Shown here one piece after another: positions 6,767 to 14,348 of a stretch of 64,000 nucleotides of DNA. The position numbers and the translations under genes are program-made. Location: positions 1-64,000 of the forward strand of contig JAIPCC010000002.1 in NCBI GenBank assembly GCA_021738405.1, read 5' to 3'. This stretch comes from Crocinitomicaceae bacterium (lineage in GTDB: Bacteria > Bacteroidota > Bacteroidia > Flavobacteriales_D > Crocinitomicaceae). How positions within the stretch are numbered: the stretch's first letter is position 1; every line of letters begins with the position of its first letter. The notes beneath the pieces were generated by a model, which was given only the letters and a program-made list of their open reading frames with translations, had not been told where the DNA came from and did not search any database.

Positions 6767-7759
6767 CGCCTTTTCTTTACAACATTTGGTTTATTCTTCA
6801 TTACAAATCTGCACGCGCAATACGACCGCGTAGACTCACTGGCGCGCAGATGCCCGGTTGATAGCATGCAATCACTAACGCAAGTTGCGAATTACCTGAA
6901 GTCCATCAGTTCGACAGACAAAGAAATTGCTCGAAGTATCTACACCTGGATTTGTGAAAACATTCGCTACGACGACAAAGCATTTAATGCAGGTACCACT
7001 AGCGCAATGGAGCCAAACGAGATTTTGAAAGGCAAAAAGGCCGTTTGCATTGGATATGCCATTTTATACGCAGAACTCGGCTCTTTATGCGGAATCATTG
7101 CGAAGGTTGTAACAGGGTATTCAAAAGGATACGACTACATCGAAGGCTACCCCATTGAAGAACCAGATCATGCCTGGAATATCGTTTTGATAGACGGAGA
7201 ATTCCTTCCTTTAGATGCCACATGGGGTGCTGGAGCTGGAGAAACAAATAAAAAAGGCAAACTAGTATCCACAAAAGGATTTGATGACCAATGGTTTTTG
7301 ATGCAACCCGAGCATGCTATTTTTACGCATTATCCTGAAAACCCACTTGAACTATACAAATTCGAGCCCACCATTTCACTCCAAGATTTTGAACACTTAC
7401 CCAACTTAAGACCGGCTATATTTACCAAAAATCTACTCCAACCAGCAGTATTTTTCACACAATTAATTTCCAAAACTTACCTTTTTGCACCTGAGGTTTA
7501 TGCCCCCCCTTTTGAAATTACACATGCAGAAGTACCGCATCAATTAGTGCTTAAGAACAAAAAAACGATCAAAATCGAAATCACGACAAACGCAGTTCCA
7601 AGCATTTACGTCGTGGATCAAAATGATCAATTTACAGCATTAAAAAATGATGGTGGTATTTTCCACCTGAACTATAAACCAGAAGTAAGTGGTGAACTAA
7701 AAATTGTGGTTCAAAACGATCAATACTATTACACTTTGTATCAATATGAGGTAAGATGA
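6764..7759 (+). CDS. exported transglutaminase-like protein
   Basis: A 331-residue exported protein with an N-terminal signal peptide (MRLFFTTFGLFFITNLHAQ). The transglutaminase-like core spans roughly residues 55-160. The catalytic triad is readable: Cys in KAVCIGYA, His in PDHAWNIV, Asp in LDATWGAG. Members of this papain-like superfamily act as cysteine peptidases or amidases on proteins or peptidoglycan, or as scaffolds when inactive. This copy looks active. The C-terminal about 130 residues form a beta-rich region without recognisable motifs. It was probably arranged as a separate unit from the operon upstream. Confidence 0.8.
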   Translation: MRLFFTTFGLFFITNLHAQYDRVDSLARRCPVDSMQSLTQVANYLKSISSTDKEIARSIYTWICENIRYDDKAFNAGTTSAMEPNEILKGKKAVCIGYAILYAELGSLCGIIAKVVTGYSKGYDYIEGYPIEEPDHAWNIVLIDGEFLPLDATWGAGAGETNKKGKLVSTKGFDDQWFLMQPEHAIFTHYPENPLELYKFEPTISLQDFEHLPNLRPAIFTKNLLQPAVFFTQLISKTYLFAPEVYAPPFEITHAEVPHQLVLKNKKTIKIEITTNAVPSIYVVDQNDQFTALKNDGGIFHLNYKPEVSGELKIVVQNDQYYYTLYQYEVR

Positions 7760-7793
7760 GTTATCTTCACGTCAACAAATCGAGAACCGCCAA

Positions 7794-7801
7794 TACCTTT
7801 G
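7794..7801 (+). promoter_or_regulatory. -7 promoter element (TACCTTTG) for lipoprotein gene
   Basis: TACCTTTG matches the Bacteroidota -7 consensus TAnnTTTG and lies 11 bases before the ATG at 7813. No clear TTG is found at the -33 position. Confidence 0.4.
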
Positions 7802-7812
7802 AAATTTAAAAA

Positions 7813-8343
7813 ATGAAGCTCACAACATCCTTACTTATCGGTTTCTGTACACTCGCACTAACTGCCTGCAGCTCCCCTGCCAAAAAATGTCCGAAGCAAG
7901 AAAAAGTTGTCGCGAACAACACCGCTGAATTTGACCCCGGCCCTGAGGCGGACCAAGCGACCATCAATATGGATAGCTATGACGCTGTGCAATATTGGAA
8001 GCAAAAAATGAATGCGCGTTTAAAAAGCATCGAAAAGATTTACGAACGTGCCGACTGGACCACCCCAGCGCACAAAACCCGCTTTTTCAACAACCTCGAC
8101 GCCTCACAAAAAGCTTTTGAAGCCTACCTGAAAGCGCAAGTGGAATTGCAGTACCCGAAAGCTGAAGAAGACGAATGGTGGGGCTCGGGCATACCACCGT
8201 GTATCAATTTGATTTACCTCAAGCACTACAAAAACCGTTACAACGAATTAGGCCTTTGGGAAAAAGGCTCTCCGGACGGTGAAATGTGCGGTGGATCGGC
8301 TTTGACGCAGTGGGACTTGGAGGAGATGAGGAAATCAAAATAA
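7813..8343 (+). CDS. putative lipoprotein, 176 aa
   Basis: The signal sequence MKLTTSLLIGFCTLALTAC ends in a lipobox (LTAC), so the mature protein is probably lipid-anchored. The remainder is mostly helical and charged, with a conserved-looking WWGSGIPPCINLIYLKHY segment near residues 123-141 and several cysteines. I do not recognise the family. It is followed 33 bases later by the tandem-repeat protein gene, another exported product, so both may be surface or periplasmic components. Confidence 0.65.
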   Translation: MKLTTSLLIGFCTLALTACSSPAKKCPKQEKVVANNTAEFDPGPEADQATINMDSYDAVQYWKQKMNARLKSIEKIYERADWTTPAHKTRFFNNLDASQKAFEAYLKAQVELQYPKAEEDEWWGSGIPPCINLIYLKHYKNRYNELGLWEKGSPDGEMCGGSALTQWDLEEMRKSK

Positions 8344-8376
8344 AATTGTACATTGATGAACATTAAAAAAAAACAC

Positions 8377-8787
8377 ATGAAAAAATTAATGATTTTAGGA
8401 ACGCTGCTCCTTTCTTTCAGTTTTGCAAAAACGCAAACGATCCAATCTAGCAATTATGGCACAACCGGTTACATCAAGCCTGATGGAACAATTCAGAATA
8501 AAAGTTACTCAACGGTAGGTTATATCAAGCCGAATGGGACTATTCAGAATAGCAGTTACACTACAATTGGTTATATCAAACCTGATGGCACCATCCAAAA
8601 CAGCAGTTATTCTACGGTAGGTTATGTCAAAAAGGATGGAACCGTTCAAAATAGCAGCTACTCAACTATCGGCTATATCAAAGATGACGGCACCGTTCAA
8701 AACAGCAGTTATTCAACTATAGGTTACGCAAAAGGCGTCAAAAAAGAATGGGCGGCAGTGACCTTCTTCTTTTTTAGATTCAATTGA
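8377..8787 (+). CDS. exported 17-residue tandem-repeat protein
   Basis: A 136-residue protein. A signal peptide (MKKLMILGTLLLSFSFAKTQ) is followed by five full repeats and one partial repeat of 17 residues with consensus TIQNSSYSTIGYIKPDG, then a distinctive ending KKEWAAVTFFFFRFN. The strict period and alternating Tyr/Ile/Gly pattern suggest a beta-solenoid or beta-hairpin stack. The aromatic C-terminus appears, from memory, in similar Bacteroidota repeat proteins of unknown role. The start is taken at the third in-frame candidate (8377), which directly precedes the signal peptide; an ATG at 8356 would add seven residues. Confidence 0.75.
   Translation: MKKLMILGTLLLSFSFAKTQTIQSSNYGTTGYIKPDGTIQNKSYSTVGYIKPNGTIQNSSYTTIGYIKPDGTIQNSSYSTVGYVKKDGTVQNSSYSTIGYIKDDGTVQNSSYSTIGYAKGVKKEWAAVTFFFFRFN
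8437..8736 (+). repeat. 51-bp coding tandem repeats (5 full plus 1 partial)
   Basis: Repeat units start at 8437, 8488, 8539, 8590, 8641 and 8692, each 51 bases except the shorter last. They differ mainly at third codon positions, so selection seems to keep the peptide repeat rather than the DNA sequence. Confidence 0.85.
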
Positions 8788-8807
8788 TGGTCATATCGGA
8801 GTGAACT

Positions 8808-9053
8808 TTATTTGGAAAACTGCTCCACTACCCCATCAATCTCCTTCGCCAACGCCCAATCCTTTTCAGTTATCGTATGCCCAGCATCGTGTGTGCAGAG
8901 CCAGATTTCCACAACATTGTAAGTGTTGCTCCAGGTTGGGTGGTGCTTTGCCGATTCGGCAAGTTCGGCCACTCGGGTCATGAACGCAAAAGCCGTTTTG
9001 AAGTCTTGGAATTCAAATTTGCGGTAAAGTTGGTTGTTTTGCGTTTGCCACAT
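8808..9053 (-). CDS. 4a-hydroxytetrahydrobiopterin dehydratase (PCD/DCoH)
   Basis: An 81-residue pterin-4a-carbinolamine dehydratase. The signature is clear: [18 protein letters not shown], then [20 protein letters not shown], which includes the active-site histidines. The enzyme dehydrates 4a-hydroxytetrahydrobiopterin and recycles the pterin cofactor of aromatic amino acid hydroxylases. No hydroxylase gene is nearby. The start at 9053 ([13 protein letters not shown]) fits the family; the longer open frame upstream is hydrophobic and unlike it. The protein is at the short end of the family. It is divergent from the MazEF-type pair. Confidence 0.85.
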   Translation of the reverse strand: MWQTQNNQLYRKFEFQDFKTAFAFMTRVAELAESAKHHPTWSNTYNVVEIWLCTHDAGHTITEKDWALAKEIDGVVEQFSK

Positions 9054-9084
9054 GGTTTGCTTGTTATTCAGTAAAATTACTGAT

Positions 9085-9114
9085 TTGAATAATAGAAAAA
9101 AGTATATACTTTTG
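9085..9114 (+). promoter_or_regulatory. promoter of the MazEF-type operon
   Basis: TTG at 9085-9087, 19 bases, then TACTTTTG at 9107-9114: a full Bacteroidota-type promoter located 23 bases before the antitoxin ATG. Confidence 0.7.
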
Positions 9115-9123
9115 ATGTATACT
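9101..9123. promoter_or_regulatory. inverted-repeat operator (AGTATA ... TATACT)
   Basis: AGTATA at 9101-9106 and TATACT at 9118-9123 form an inverted repeat that brackets the -7 promoter element. This is the expected position for autoregulation by the antitoxin that follows. Confidence 0.6.
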
Positions 9124-9136
9124 AAAGCCAACGAAA

Positions 9137-9376
9137 ATGAAAGTACTATCACTAAAACTAGACGAAGACATTTTTGACGAAACTGAAACGGTTTGCGAAC
9201 AAATAAAAAAAACGCGCAATCGTTACATCAACGAAGCACTTCATTTTTACAATCGCTTACAAAAAAGAAGAATCCTGGCGCAACAATTAGGATTTGAATC
9301 TCAATTAGTAAGCGATGAGTCTATGCTTGTGCTGCAAGAATTTGAAAGTTTCGAAGAAGATGCACAAAAAGAATGA
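9137..9376 (+). CDS. antitoxin of MazEF/PemIK-type pair
   Basis: A 79-residue protein with a ribbon-helix-helix-like N-terminus ([19 protein letters not shown], then [19 protein letters not shown]) and an acidic C-terminal tail ([16 protein letters not shown]) suited to wrapping a toxin. The downstream gene is a MazF-type toxin that begins inside this gene (17-base overlap), the typical coupling. By family knowledge it should repress the operon through the palindrome over its promoter. Confidence 0.8.
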   Translation: MKVLSLKLDEDIFDETETVCEQIKKTRNRYINEALHFYNRLQKRRILAQQLGFESQLVSDESMLVLQEFESFEEDAQKE

Positions 9377-9701
9377 AATTTGGTTAGCCAATTTAGATCC
9401 AAGGTTGGGAACAGAAGCTGGAAAAACTAGGCCTGTACTTATTGTTCAGACAGATTTACTCAACCGCATCCACCCCTCGACTTTGGTGTGTCCGCTTACT
9501 ACAAACATTCAACCTGAAAGTAAAATATTGCGTGTGCACCTTAAAAAAGGAGTCGGGAAAGTCGAAAAGGCAAGCGACATCATGATCGATCAACTCCGGG
9601 CTATTGACAATCATAGGTTGGTTAAAAAACTTGGAGAAGTTCCCGCGGAAATCGTTAAAAAAGTACAGCAAAATATCCTTTTGATCTTGGATGCGGATTA
9701 G
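9360..9701 (+). CDS. MazF/PemK-family endoribonuclease toxin
   Basis: A 113-residue MazF-family toxin. Visible motifs are the N-terminal [20 protein letters not shown], the VCPLTTNI strand and the ASDIMIDQLRAID segment that carries family active-site residues. Such enzymes cleave mRNA at short sequences and arrest growth until neutralised. The ATG at 9360 is chosen because MazF proteins start just ahead of the E-I/V-W motif; it overlaps the antitoxin gene by 17 bases. No truncation is evident. Confidence 0.9.
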   Translation: MHKKNEIWLANLDPRLGTEAGKTRPVLIVQTDLLNRIHPSTLVCPLTTNIQPESKILRVHLKKGVGKVEKASDIMIDQLRAIDNHRLVKKLGEVPAEIVKKVQQNILLILDAD

Positions 9702-9762
9702 TCCGAATACCTCCGCCGCTATACAAGCAAAAGTTAATATCAATTATTCTATCAGATTGCCG

Positions 9763-9770
9763 TATTTTTG
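9763..9770 (+). promoter_or_regulatory. -7 promoter element (TATTTTTG) for desaturase gene
   Basis: TATTTTTG matches TAnnTTTG and is followed by GCATCC, as at other strong promoters in this window. It lies 28 bases before the ATG at 9799. A -33 TTG is not obvious. Confidence 0.4.
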
Positions 9771-9798
9771 CATCCTTTTTACCGATACGACCAAATAA

Positions 9799-10776
9799 AT
9801 GGTTTTACCACACCAACTCGAAGTACTTAAAGCCATTGAACCCGAAGTCGGGGCTTTCATTGACGACAAAATGAACTTGCCTGCTGAGTCTTGGCAGCCA
9901 ACCGATTTTTTGCCCGATTTATCACAGCAGGATTTTCCGGATACCATTAAGGCCTTGCAGGAACGCATGGCTAATTTGCCGGATACCGTTTTGGTTTCTT
10001 TGATTGGCAACATGATTACCGAGGAGGCTTTGCCGAGCTATCAGACGTTTTTCAATTTGTTGGAGGGCATCAATGAGGAGCGCAATGTGGCGAGTTTGAG
10101 GCCTTGGGTGCGTTGGTCTAGACTTTGGACTGCCGAGGAAAACCGTCATGGCGATTTGCTGAATAAATACTTGTACTTGAGTGGCCGCGTAGACATGCGG
10201 GCGGTGGAGCAAAGTATTCAGCAGCTGATCCATAATGGCATTGACCTACAGACCGATGCCAATCCGTACTATGGTCTTATTTATACTTCTTTTCAGGAGC
10301 GCGCCACTAAAATTTCGCATGTCAATACGGGTAAACTTGCTACCAAAGCTGGCGACACCATCCTGACAAAAATTTGCAATACCATTGCCGGTGAAGAAGC
10401 CTTGCACGAGCGCGCCTACAAGTTTTTCATGAGTAAGGTCATGGAATTTGATCCGAACGGTGGCCTCAATGCGTTCATGACCATGATGAAAAAGAAAATT
10501 GTGATGCCAGCTAGCCTTATGGACGCTGGTACCCAAAACAATAATTACAACAGCTACGCGAGCATCACGCAGAAAATTGGCGTGTATACCAGCCTAGACT
10601 ACGCGCATATCATCGACCATTTGGTCAAGTTTTGGCACATCGACAAACTCCAAGAACTCAATGACCAAGGCAAGCGCGCGCAAGATTACCTTTCAGGCCT
10701 TGCCGAGCGCTATTATCGCCTCGCCGAACGACTTCAAGAACCCGAAGAAGTGCAGTTGGTTTGGCTGAAGCATTAA
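9799..10776 (+). CDS. acyl-ACP desaturase
   Basis: A 325-residue soluble diiron fatty-acid desaturase of the stearoyl-ACP desaturase family, which inserts a cis double bond into acyl-ACP and so sets membrane fluidity. Diiron ligands are recognisable: Glu in TEEALPSY (about 74-81), EENRHG at residues 113-118, and AGEEALHERAYKF further on, supplying the second E and E-x-x-H. There is no membrane segment, as expected. Length is normal. It is followed by the J-domain/KTSC gene, whose promoter lies within this gene's 3' end. Confidence 0.92.
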   Translation: MVLPHQLEVLKAIEPEVGAFIDDKMNLPAESWQPTDFLPDLSQQDFPDTIKALQERMANLPDTVLVSLIGNMITEEALPSYQTFFNLLEGINEERNVASLRPWVRWSRLWTAEENRHGDLLNKYLYLSGRVDMRAVEQSIQQLIHNGIDLQTDANPYYGLIYTSFQERATKISHVNTGKLATKAGDTILTKICNTIAGEEALHERAYKFFMSKVMEFDPNGGLNAFMTMMKKKIVMPASLMDAGTQNNNYNSYASITQKIGVYTSLDYAHIIDHLVKFWHIDKLQELNDQGKRAQDYLSGLAERYYRLAERLQEPEEVQLVWLKH

Positions 10777-10790
10777 TATCACTACCTTTG
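10761..10790 (+). promoter_or_regulatory. promoter of the J-domain/KTSC gene
   Basis: TTG at 10761-10763, 19 bases, then TACCTTTG at 10783-10790. The -33 box lies inside the last codons of the desaturase gene; the start codon is 17 bases downstream of the -7 box. Confidence 0.7.
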
Positions 10791-10807
10791 CGGGCTTAAT
10801 TCTCTCC

Positions 10808-11260
10808 ATGAAACGCATCAACGAATACAAAAAATTATTTGGCATCGACAAACCTATTGTTTTGGCCGAACTCAAACAGTCTTACCGCATTTTGGTCAAG
10901 CAATGGCACCCCGATAAGTTTCAGGATGGCGACCCACTCAAAGCAGAAGCCGAAGAAATGGGCCGACGCGTGGTAGATGGCTACCATTTTTTAGTGAGCA
11001 TTGCTCCCGAAACCAAAGCTGCGAACCTCGAAGATTACAACCGTACCATCAACGAATGCGGCATTGCCGATTTCCGTCACAAAGGCCTTCTTTTGGAAAT
11101 TACCTTTACCGATGGCTCTTGCTATGAGTACTTTGGCGTCAATGCCAATGTCTACAAAAAACTGATCAACGCCGACAAACAAGTGCGTTTCGCCAAGCGC
11201 TTCATCTACGAAAGCTTTTTGTACCGCCAGTCTAAGAAGGCGAGCACGGTGGAGGCTTAA
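10808..11260 (+). CDS. J-domain/KTSC-domain fusion protein
   Basis: A 150-residue two-domain protein. Residues 1-65 form a DnaJ-type J-domain with the diagnostic HPD in KQWHPDKF, so it should stimulate an Hsp70 ATPase. Residues about 85-145 match the KTSC domain (GLLLEITFTDGSCYEYFGV, then VYKKLINADKQVRFAKRFI), a small fold often linked with lysyl-tRNA synthetase or nucleic-acid-related proteins. The linker is short. It has its own promoter. The combination suggests delivery of an Hsp70 to a KTSC-bound client; that is inference. Confidence 0.85.
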   Translation: MKRINEYKKLFGIDKPIVLAELKQSYRILVKQWHPDKFQDGDPLKAEAEEMGRRVVDGYHFLVSIAPETKAANLEDYNRTINECGIADFRHKGLLLEITFTDGSCYEYFGVNANVYKKLINADKQVRFAKRFIYESFLYRQSKKASTVEA

Positions 11261-11366
11261 GTTTCATTTTCATCATTTTTAGCGTTATACTATTTTTTGA
11301 AATAAGGAGTTTATACATCAAACTTTTTATGGATGAAAACTTCGATTCAGGATACAGGAAAATATT

Positions 11367-11401
11367 TTTTACGTGATAATTTATTAAATTTGTACGTAAA
11401 A
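11367..11401. promoter_or_regulatory. palindromic operator and -7 box of the VapBC-type operon
   Basis: TTTTACGT (11367-11374) and ACGTAAAA (11394-11401) are perfect inverted 8-mers. Between them lies the -7 promoter element TAAATTTG (11385-11392). The ATG of the antitoxin follows at 11411. The position suggests antitoxin autorepression. Confidence 0.65.
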
Positions 11402-11410
11402 CAAATTGCG

Positions 11411-11650
11411 ATGTATACCAAACTCACGCTCAATATTGAAAAAGATACAGTTGCTAAGGCAAAGGTGTACGCCAAACAGCAAAACCAAAGTTTATCGAAA
11501 TTAATTGAAGCTTATTTGAAATCTTTGGCTCAAGAGCATGCTTCTTTAGGTGAGGTAAGCCCATTGGTCTCTCAATTAACAGGCCTTATACCCGCCCATT
11601 TCGACGAGAAAGAAGCGTATCAAAACTACCAAGCGCAAAAACACGCCTGA
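11411..11650 (+). CDS. VapB-type antitoxin (DUF6364-like)
   Basis: A 79-residue antitoxin-like protein. The N-terminal ribbon-helix-helix (KLTLNIEKDTVAKAKVYAKQ, then SLSKLIEAYLKSLA) is followed by a tail containing the GLIPAHFDEKEAYQNYQ type of segment common in antitoxins next to PIN toxins in Bacteroidota. The start is at the ATG at 11411, just behind a palindromic operator. The stop overlaps the start of the PIN-domain gene by one base (TGATG). Confidence 0.8.
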   Translation: MYTKLTLNIEKDTVAKAKVYAKQQNQSLSKLIEAYLKSLAQEHASLGEVSPLVSQLTGLIPAHFDEKEAYQNYQAQKHA

Positions 11651-12057
11651 TGCTCCCTATTTTCTTAGATACCAATGTAGTCATTGACTTATTGGCCAAA
11701 CGGGAGCCGTTTTACAAGGAAGCTCAAGTACTTTTTACACTTGCCGACAGCGGTCAGATTCAACTTCAAATTTCGGCACTTAGCTTTGCCAATGCAAGTT
11801 ATGCCCTCGCCAAACATTACCCGGTTGCTGATGCGAAAAAATACTTACAACAATTCAAAGTTTTGGTAACTATTTTACCGCTCGATGACAAAGCTATTGA
11901 ATTGGCTCTTGCCTCTGAATTTCAGGATATCGAAGACGGATTTCAGTATTTTATAGCGCAAGCTGGTGGTGCTGGTGTAATTGTAACGCGCAACAAAAAA
12001 GACTTCAAGAAGTCGGAGATACCAGTCATGACGCCTACAGAATTTCTGAAGCGTTGA
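11650..12057 (+). CDS. PIN-domain toxin (VapC-like)
   Basis: A 135-residue PIN-domain ribonuclease. The acidic active-site residues are visible: Asp in FLDTNVVIDLL at the N-terminus, Glu in FKVLVTILPLDDKAIELAL further on, and Asp in FQDIEDGFQYF near residue 98, followed by the VTRNKKDF motif. VapC toxins cleave tRNA or rRNA and are held inactive by the cotranscribed antitoxin. Its stop lies ten bases from the convergent collar-protein gene. Confidence 0.88.
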   Translation: MLPIFLDTNVVIDLLAKREPFYKEAQVLFTLADSGQIQLQISALSFANASYALAKHYPVADAKKYLQQFKVLVTILPLDDKAIELALASEFQDIEDGFQYFIAQAGGAGVIVTRNKKDFKKSEIPVMTPTEFLKR

Positions 12058-12066
12058 CCCATAATA

Positions 12067-13014
12067 CTACAAGCCTAAATAGACAAACATATTGACCGAC
12101 ATGCTCTTTGGCGCAATGCTAACGGGCGTTGCCGAACCACCAGAAGCGACACTGACGGTATGGCTGTGATCTGAGGCTGTGGATGACGTTGTGGAAGGAA
12201 TATCTACAGAATGTGTATGCGCACCGTTATCGGCCGTTGTGAATGAATGGGTGTGGTCTCCTGACCAAGATGTAGCTCCTGTAATACCATACGGAGCGTT
12301 GTCCCAGTCTACACCATGATTTGACCCTGCATATCCCCAGCTATAGCCTTGGTGTTCTGCATAGTAATAATCGGTATGTGAATGTTGGTGATTGCCATTT
12401 GCGGATGTACTTCCGGTATGGTTGTGCGTGCCGTTAGAAGTGGTGCTCGCGGCAGCAGGATCAACGGTGTGTGCATGAGAACCTGCGCTGTTGGTTGTAC
12501 CCGTAAAAGACACATTTGGCAAGTTGGCTTGTGTCAAGGCAACCGTGTTGGCACCTGAAACACTTCCGATACTAGCGCCATTTTGCACCAAATAGGCAGT
12601 ATTTGCGTTTGGGAGCGAAACTGTAAATCCAAGCGCAGCAGCAGCAGCTTGTTGAGCAGTACTCAATGTAGTAAGCGCGCGGCCATCGAGCTTGATCCAG
12701 CCAGAATGATCAGCACTTTGAAAACCTGACTTGACATCGCCAAGCGTTGCTTCGGCTGTTGTATTTATCCAAACACCTGATTTATAAACCCATAAGGAAT
12801 TGGTATTCGTATCAAAAACATAAAGGCCATCGGCTGGTGATGAAATAGCAGCTCTTTGAACTGAAGTGAGCCTTGGGAACAGTACGCCTTTATCAGAAGA
12901 CGACAATTCTAATACAGCAGTGTTGCTTGGCGTTTGGGTACCAATTCCTACTTGGGCATGAACTAAACCTGCCGCAAAAATAGAGGCTAAAGTGAGAACG
13001 AAACTGAATTTCAT
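12067..13014 (-). CDS. secreted His-rich tail-collar-like protein
   Basis: A 315-residue protein with a signal peptide (MKFSFVLTLASIFAAGLVHAQ). Residues 22-85 carry the segment often seen at the start of Bacteroidota surface proteins (VGIGTQTPSNTAVLEL, then KGVLFPRLTSVQRAAI). Residues about 95-150 resemble a phage tail collar (GDVKSGFQSADHSGWIKLDG). The second half holds six HxH elements: HAH, HNH, HQHSH, HTH, HTH and HSH, spaced by Ser/Thr/Gly runs. In phage T4 tail fibres such HxH motifs bind iron inside a trimeric fibre. This protein has an export signal and no phage neighbours, so it is probably a cell-surface fibre. Confidence 0.75.
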   Translation of the reverse strand: MKFSFVLTLASIFAAGLVHAQVGIGTQTPSNTAVLELSSSDKGVLFPRLTSVQRAAISSPADGLYVFDTNTNSLWVYKSGVWINTTAEATLGDVKSGFQSADHSGWIKLDGRALTTLSTAQQAAAAALGFTVSLPNANTAYLVQNGASIGSVSGANTVALTQANLPNVSFTGTTNSAGSHAHTVDPAAASTTSNGTHNHTGSTSANGNHQHSHTDYYYAEHQGYSWGYAGSNHGVDWDNAPYGITGATSWSGDHTHSFTTADNGAHTHSVDIPSTTSSTASDHSHTVSVASGGSATPVSIAPKSMSVNMFVYLGL

Positions 13015-13066
13015 ATTTTTAATTTTGTTACAAAAATAAGGAATCCAATCCTACTTGTCATTTTAT

Positions 13067-14293
13067 TTAACCCTCTTCTCCATCTTCTTCCGTCAAGTCT
13101 GAGGATTCTACCGACCCACCCAACAACTGCTGGCTCTCCGCCGAAGGCAACTCCTCCACTTTGCGCAATTTGGTAAGCATGACGTTTGTGCGTGTGGTGA
13201 CGAGTTTTTCGAGCTCGTCGTCGGCTTCTGAGATTTTCTTGCGCGCTTTTTCCAAGACCCCTCCAAATTTGGTGAATTCGGTTTTGACGGCGCCTAGAAT
13301 TTGCCATACTTCGCTGCTGCGTTTTTGAATGGCTAAGGTTTTGAAGCCCATTTGCAGGCTGTTGAGCATGGCGGCCAATGTAGTGGGGCCCGTTACGATG
13401 ATTTTGTATTCGCGCTGCAGAATGGCTACGAGTTCTGGTTGGCGCACCACTTCTGCAAACAACCCTTCGAGGGGCAAGAACATAATGCCGAAATCGGTTG
13501 TATTGGGCGGGTCGATGTATTTGTCTCGGATGTCTTTGGCGAATTTCTTGATGCTTGCCGAAAGCGCTTTGCTTGCGCTGTCTATGCCTGCTAAATCTGC
13601 GCTGTCGTAGGCGGTTTGGAGGCGCACGTAGTCTTCTTGCGGAAATTTGGCGTCTATTGGCAGGTACACTTCTTGGCCGAGGTCGTCTTTGCCCGGGAGC
13701 TTGATGGCAAACTCGACGTGGTCATTGGAACCTTTTTTGGTCTTGACATTCGCCTCGTATTGCTCTGGCGCCATAATTTGTTCTAGGATATTGCCCAACT
13801 GGATTTCACCCAAGACCCCGCGGGTTTTGACGTTGCTCAGTACTTTTTTGAGGTCGCCTACTCCACTGGCTAAGGTCTGCATTTCGCCTAGGCCTTTTTG
13901 TACCGCCTCCAAGCGCTCTGATACCAATTTGAAAGACTGCCCCAAGCGCTCCTCGAGTGTTTTGTGGAGTTTTTCGTCGACGGTTTCGCGCATTTTTTCG
14001 AGCTTGGCCTCCGTGCTTTTGATGAGTTCTCCTTGGCGCAGGGCCATGGTATCTGTTAAATTTTTAAGTGAGCCGGAAAGTTCTTCGCGGTTGTCTTTGA
14101 CCTGCCTTGTGAGTTCTTCGCGGTTTTGGCGCAGCGCTTCGGATAATTCTTGGCGGTTTTCTTTGAATTGGGCGCTGAGCATTTCCTTGATGAGTGCTTC
14201 GGAGCGACCTTCTTTTTGACGGCGTAAATGCGCGTAAATCAGTAGCGCGAGCAGTAAATTGAAAGCCAATAATGCGGGAACAAGTAGGGTCAT
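13067..14293 (-). CDS. rmuC: RmuC-family DNA recombination protein
   Basis: A 408-residue RmuC protein. An N-terminal membrane helix (VPALLAFNLLLALLIYAHL) is followed by a long coiled coil with repeated NRxELSxxL elements (about residues 40-150). The nuclease-like RmuC core comes next: VKTRGVLGEIQLGNILEQI, then LPIDAKFPQEDY with the PD-(D/E)xK-type site, and IMFLPLEGLFAEV. RmuC limits DNA rearrangements such as inversions between repeats and has been linked with phage defence in some bacteria. Length and architecture are normal. The tail is acidic. Confidence 0.93.
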   Translation of the reverse strand: MTLLVPALLAFNLLLALLIYAHLRRQKEGRSEALIKEMLSAQFKENRQELSEALRQNREELTRQVKDNREELSGSLKNLTDTMALRQGELIKSTEAKLEKMRETVDEKLHKTLEERLGQSFKLVSERLEAVQKGLGEMQTLASGVGDLKKVLSNVKTRGVLGEIQLGNILEQIMAPEQYEANVKTKKGSNDHVEFAIKLPGKDDLGQEVYLPIDAKFPQEDYVRLQTAYDSADLAGIDSASKALSASIKKFAKDIRDKYIDPPNTTDFGIMFLPLEGLFAEVVRQPELVAILQREYKIIVTGPTTLAAMLNSLQMGFKTLAIQKRSSEVWQILGAVKTEFTKFGGVLEKARKKISEADDELEKLVTTRTNVMLTKLRKVEELPSAESQQLLGGSVESSDLTEEDGEEG

Positions 14294-14348
14294 AAAATGA
14301 AGTTTGCAGTAAAATTACGGCCCTAGATCGTAAGTTTTTTACGTTGCA

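Noticed and set aside
8437-8736. 51-base repeats as a possible CRISPR array
   Set aside because: There are no unique spacers; units are contiguous, in frame and differ mostly at silent positions within one coding gene.
12067-13014. Collar-like gene as part of a prophage
   Set aside because: It has a signal peptide and its neighbours are rmuC and a toxin-antitoxin pair; no other phage structural, lysis or integrase gene is seen.
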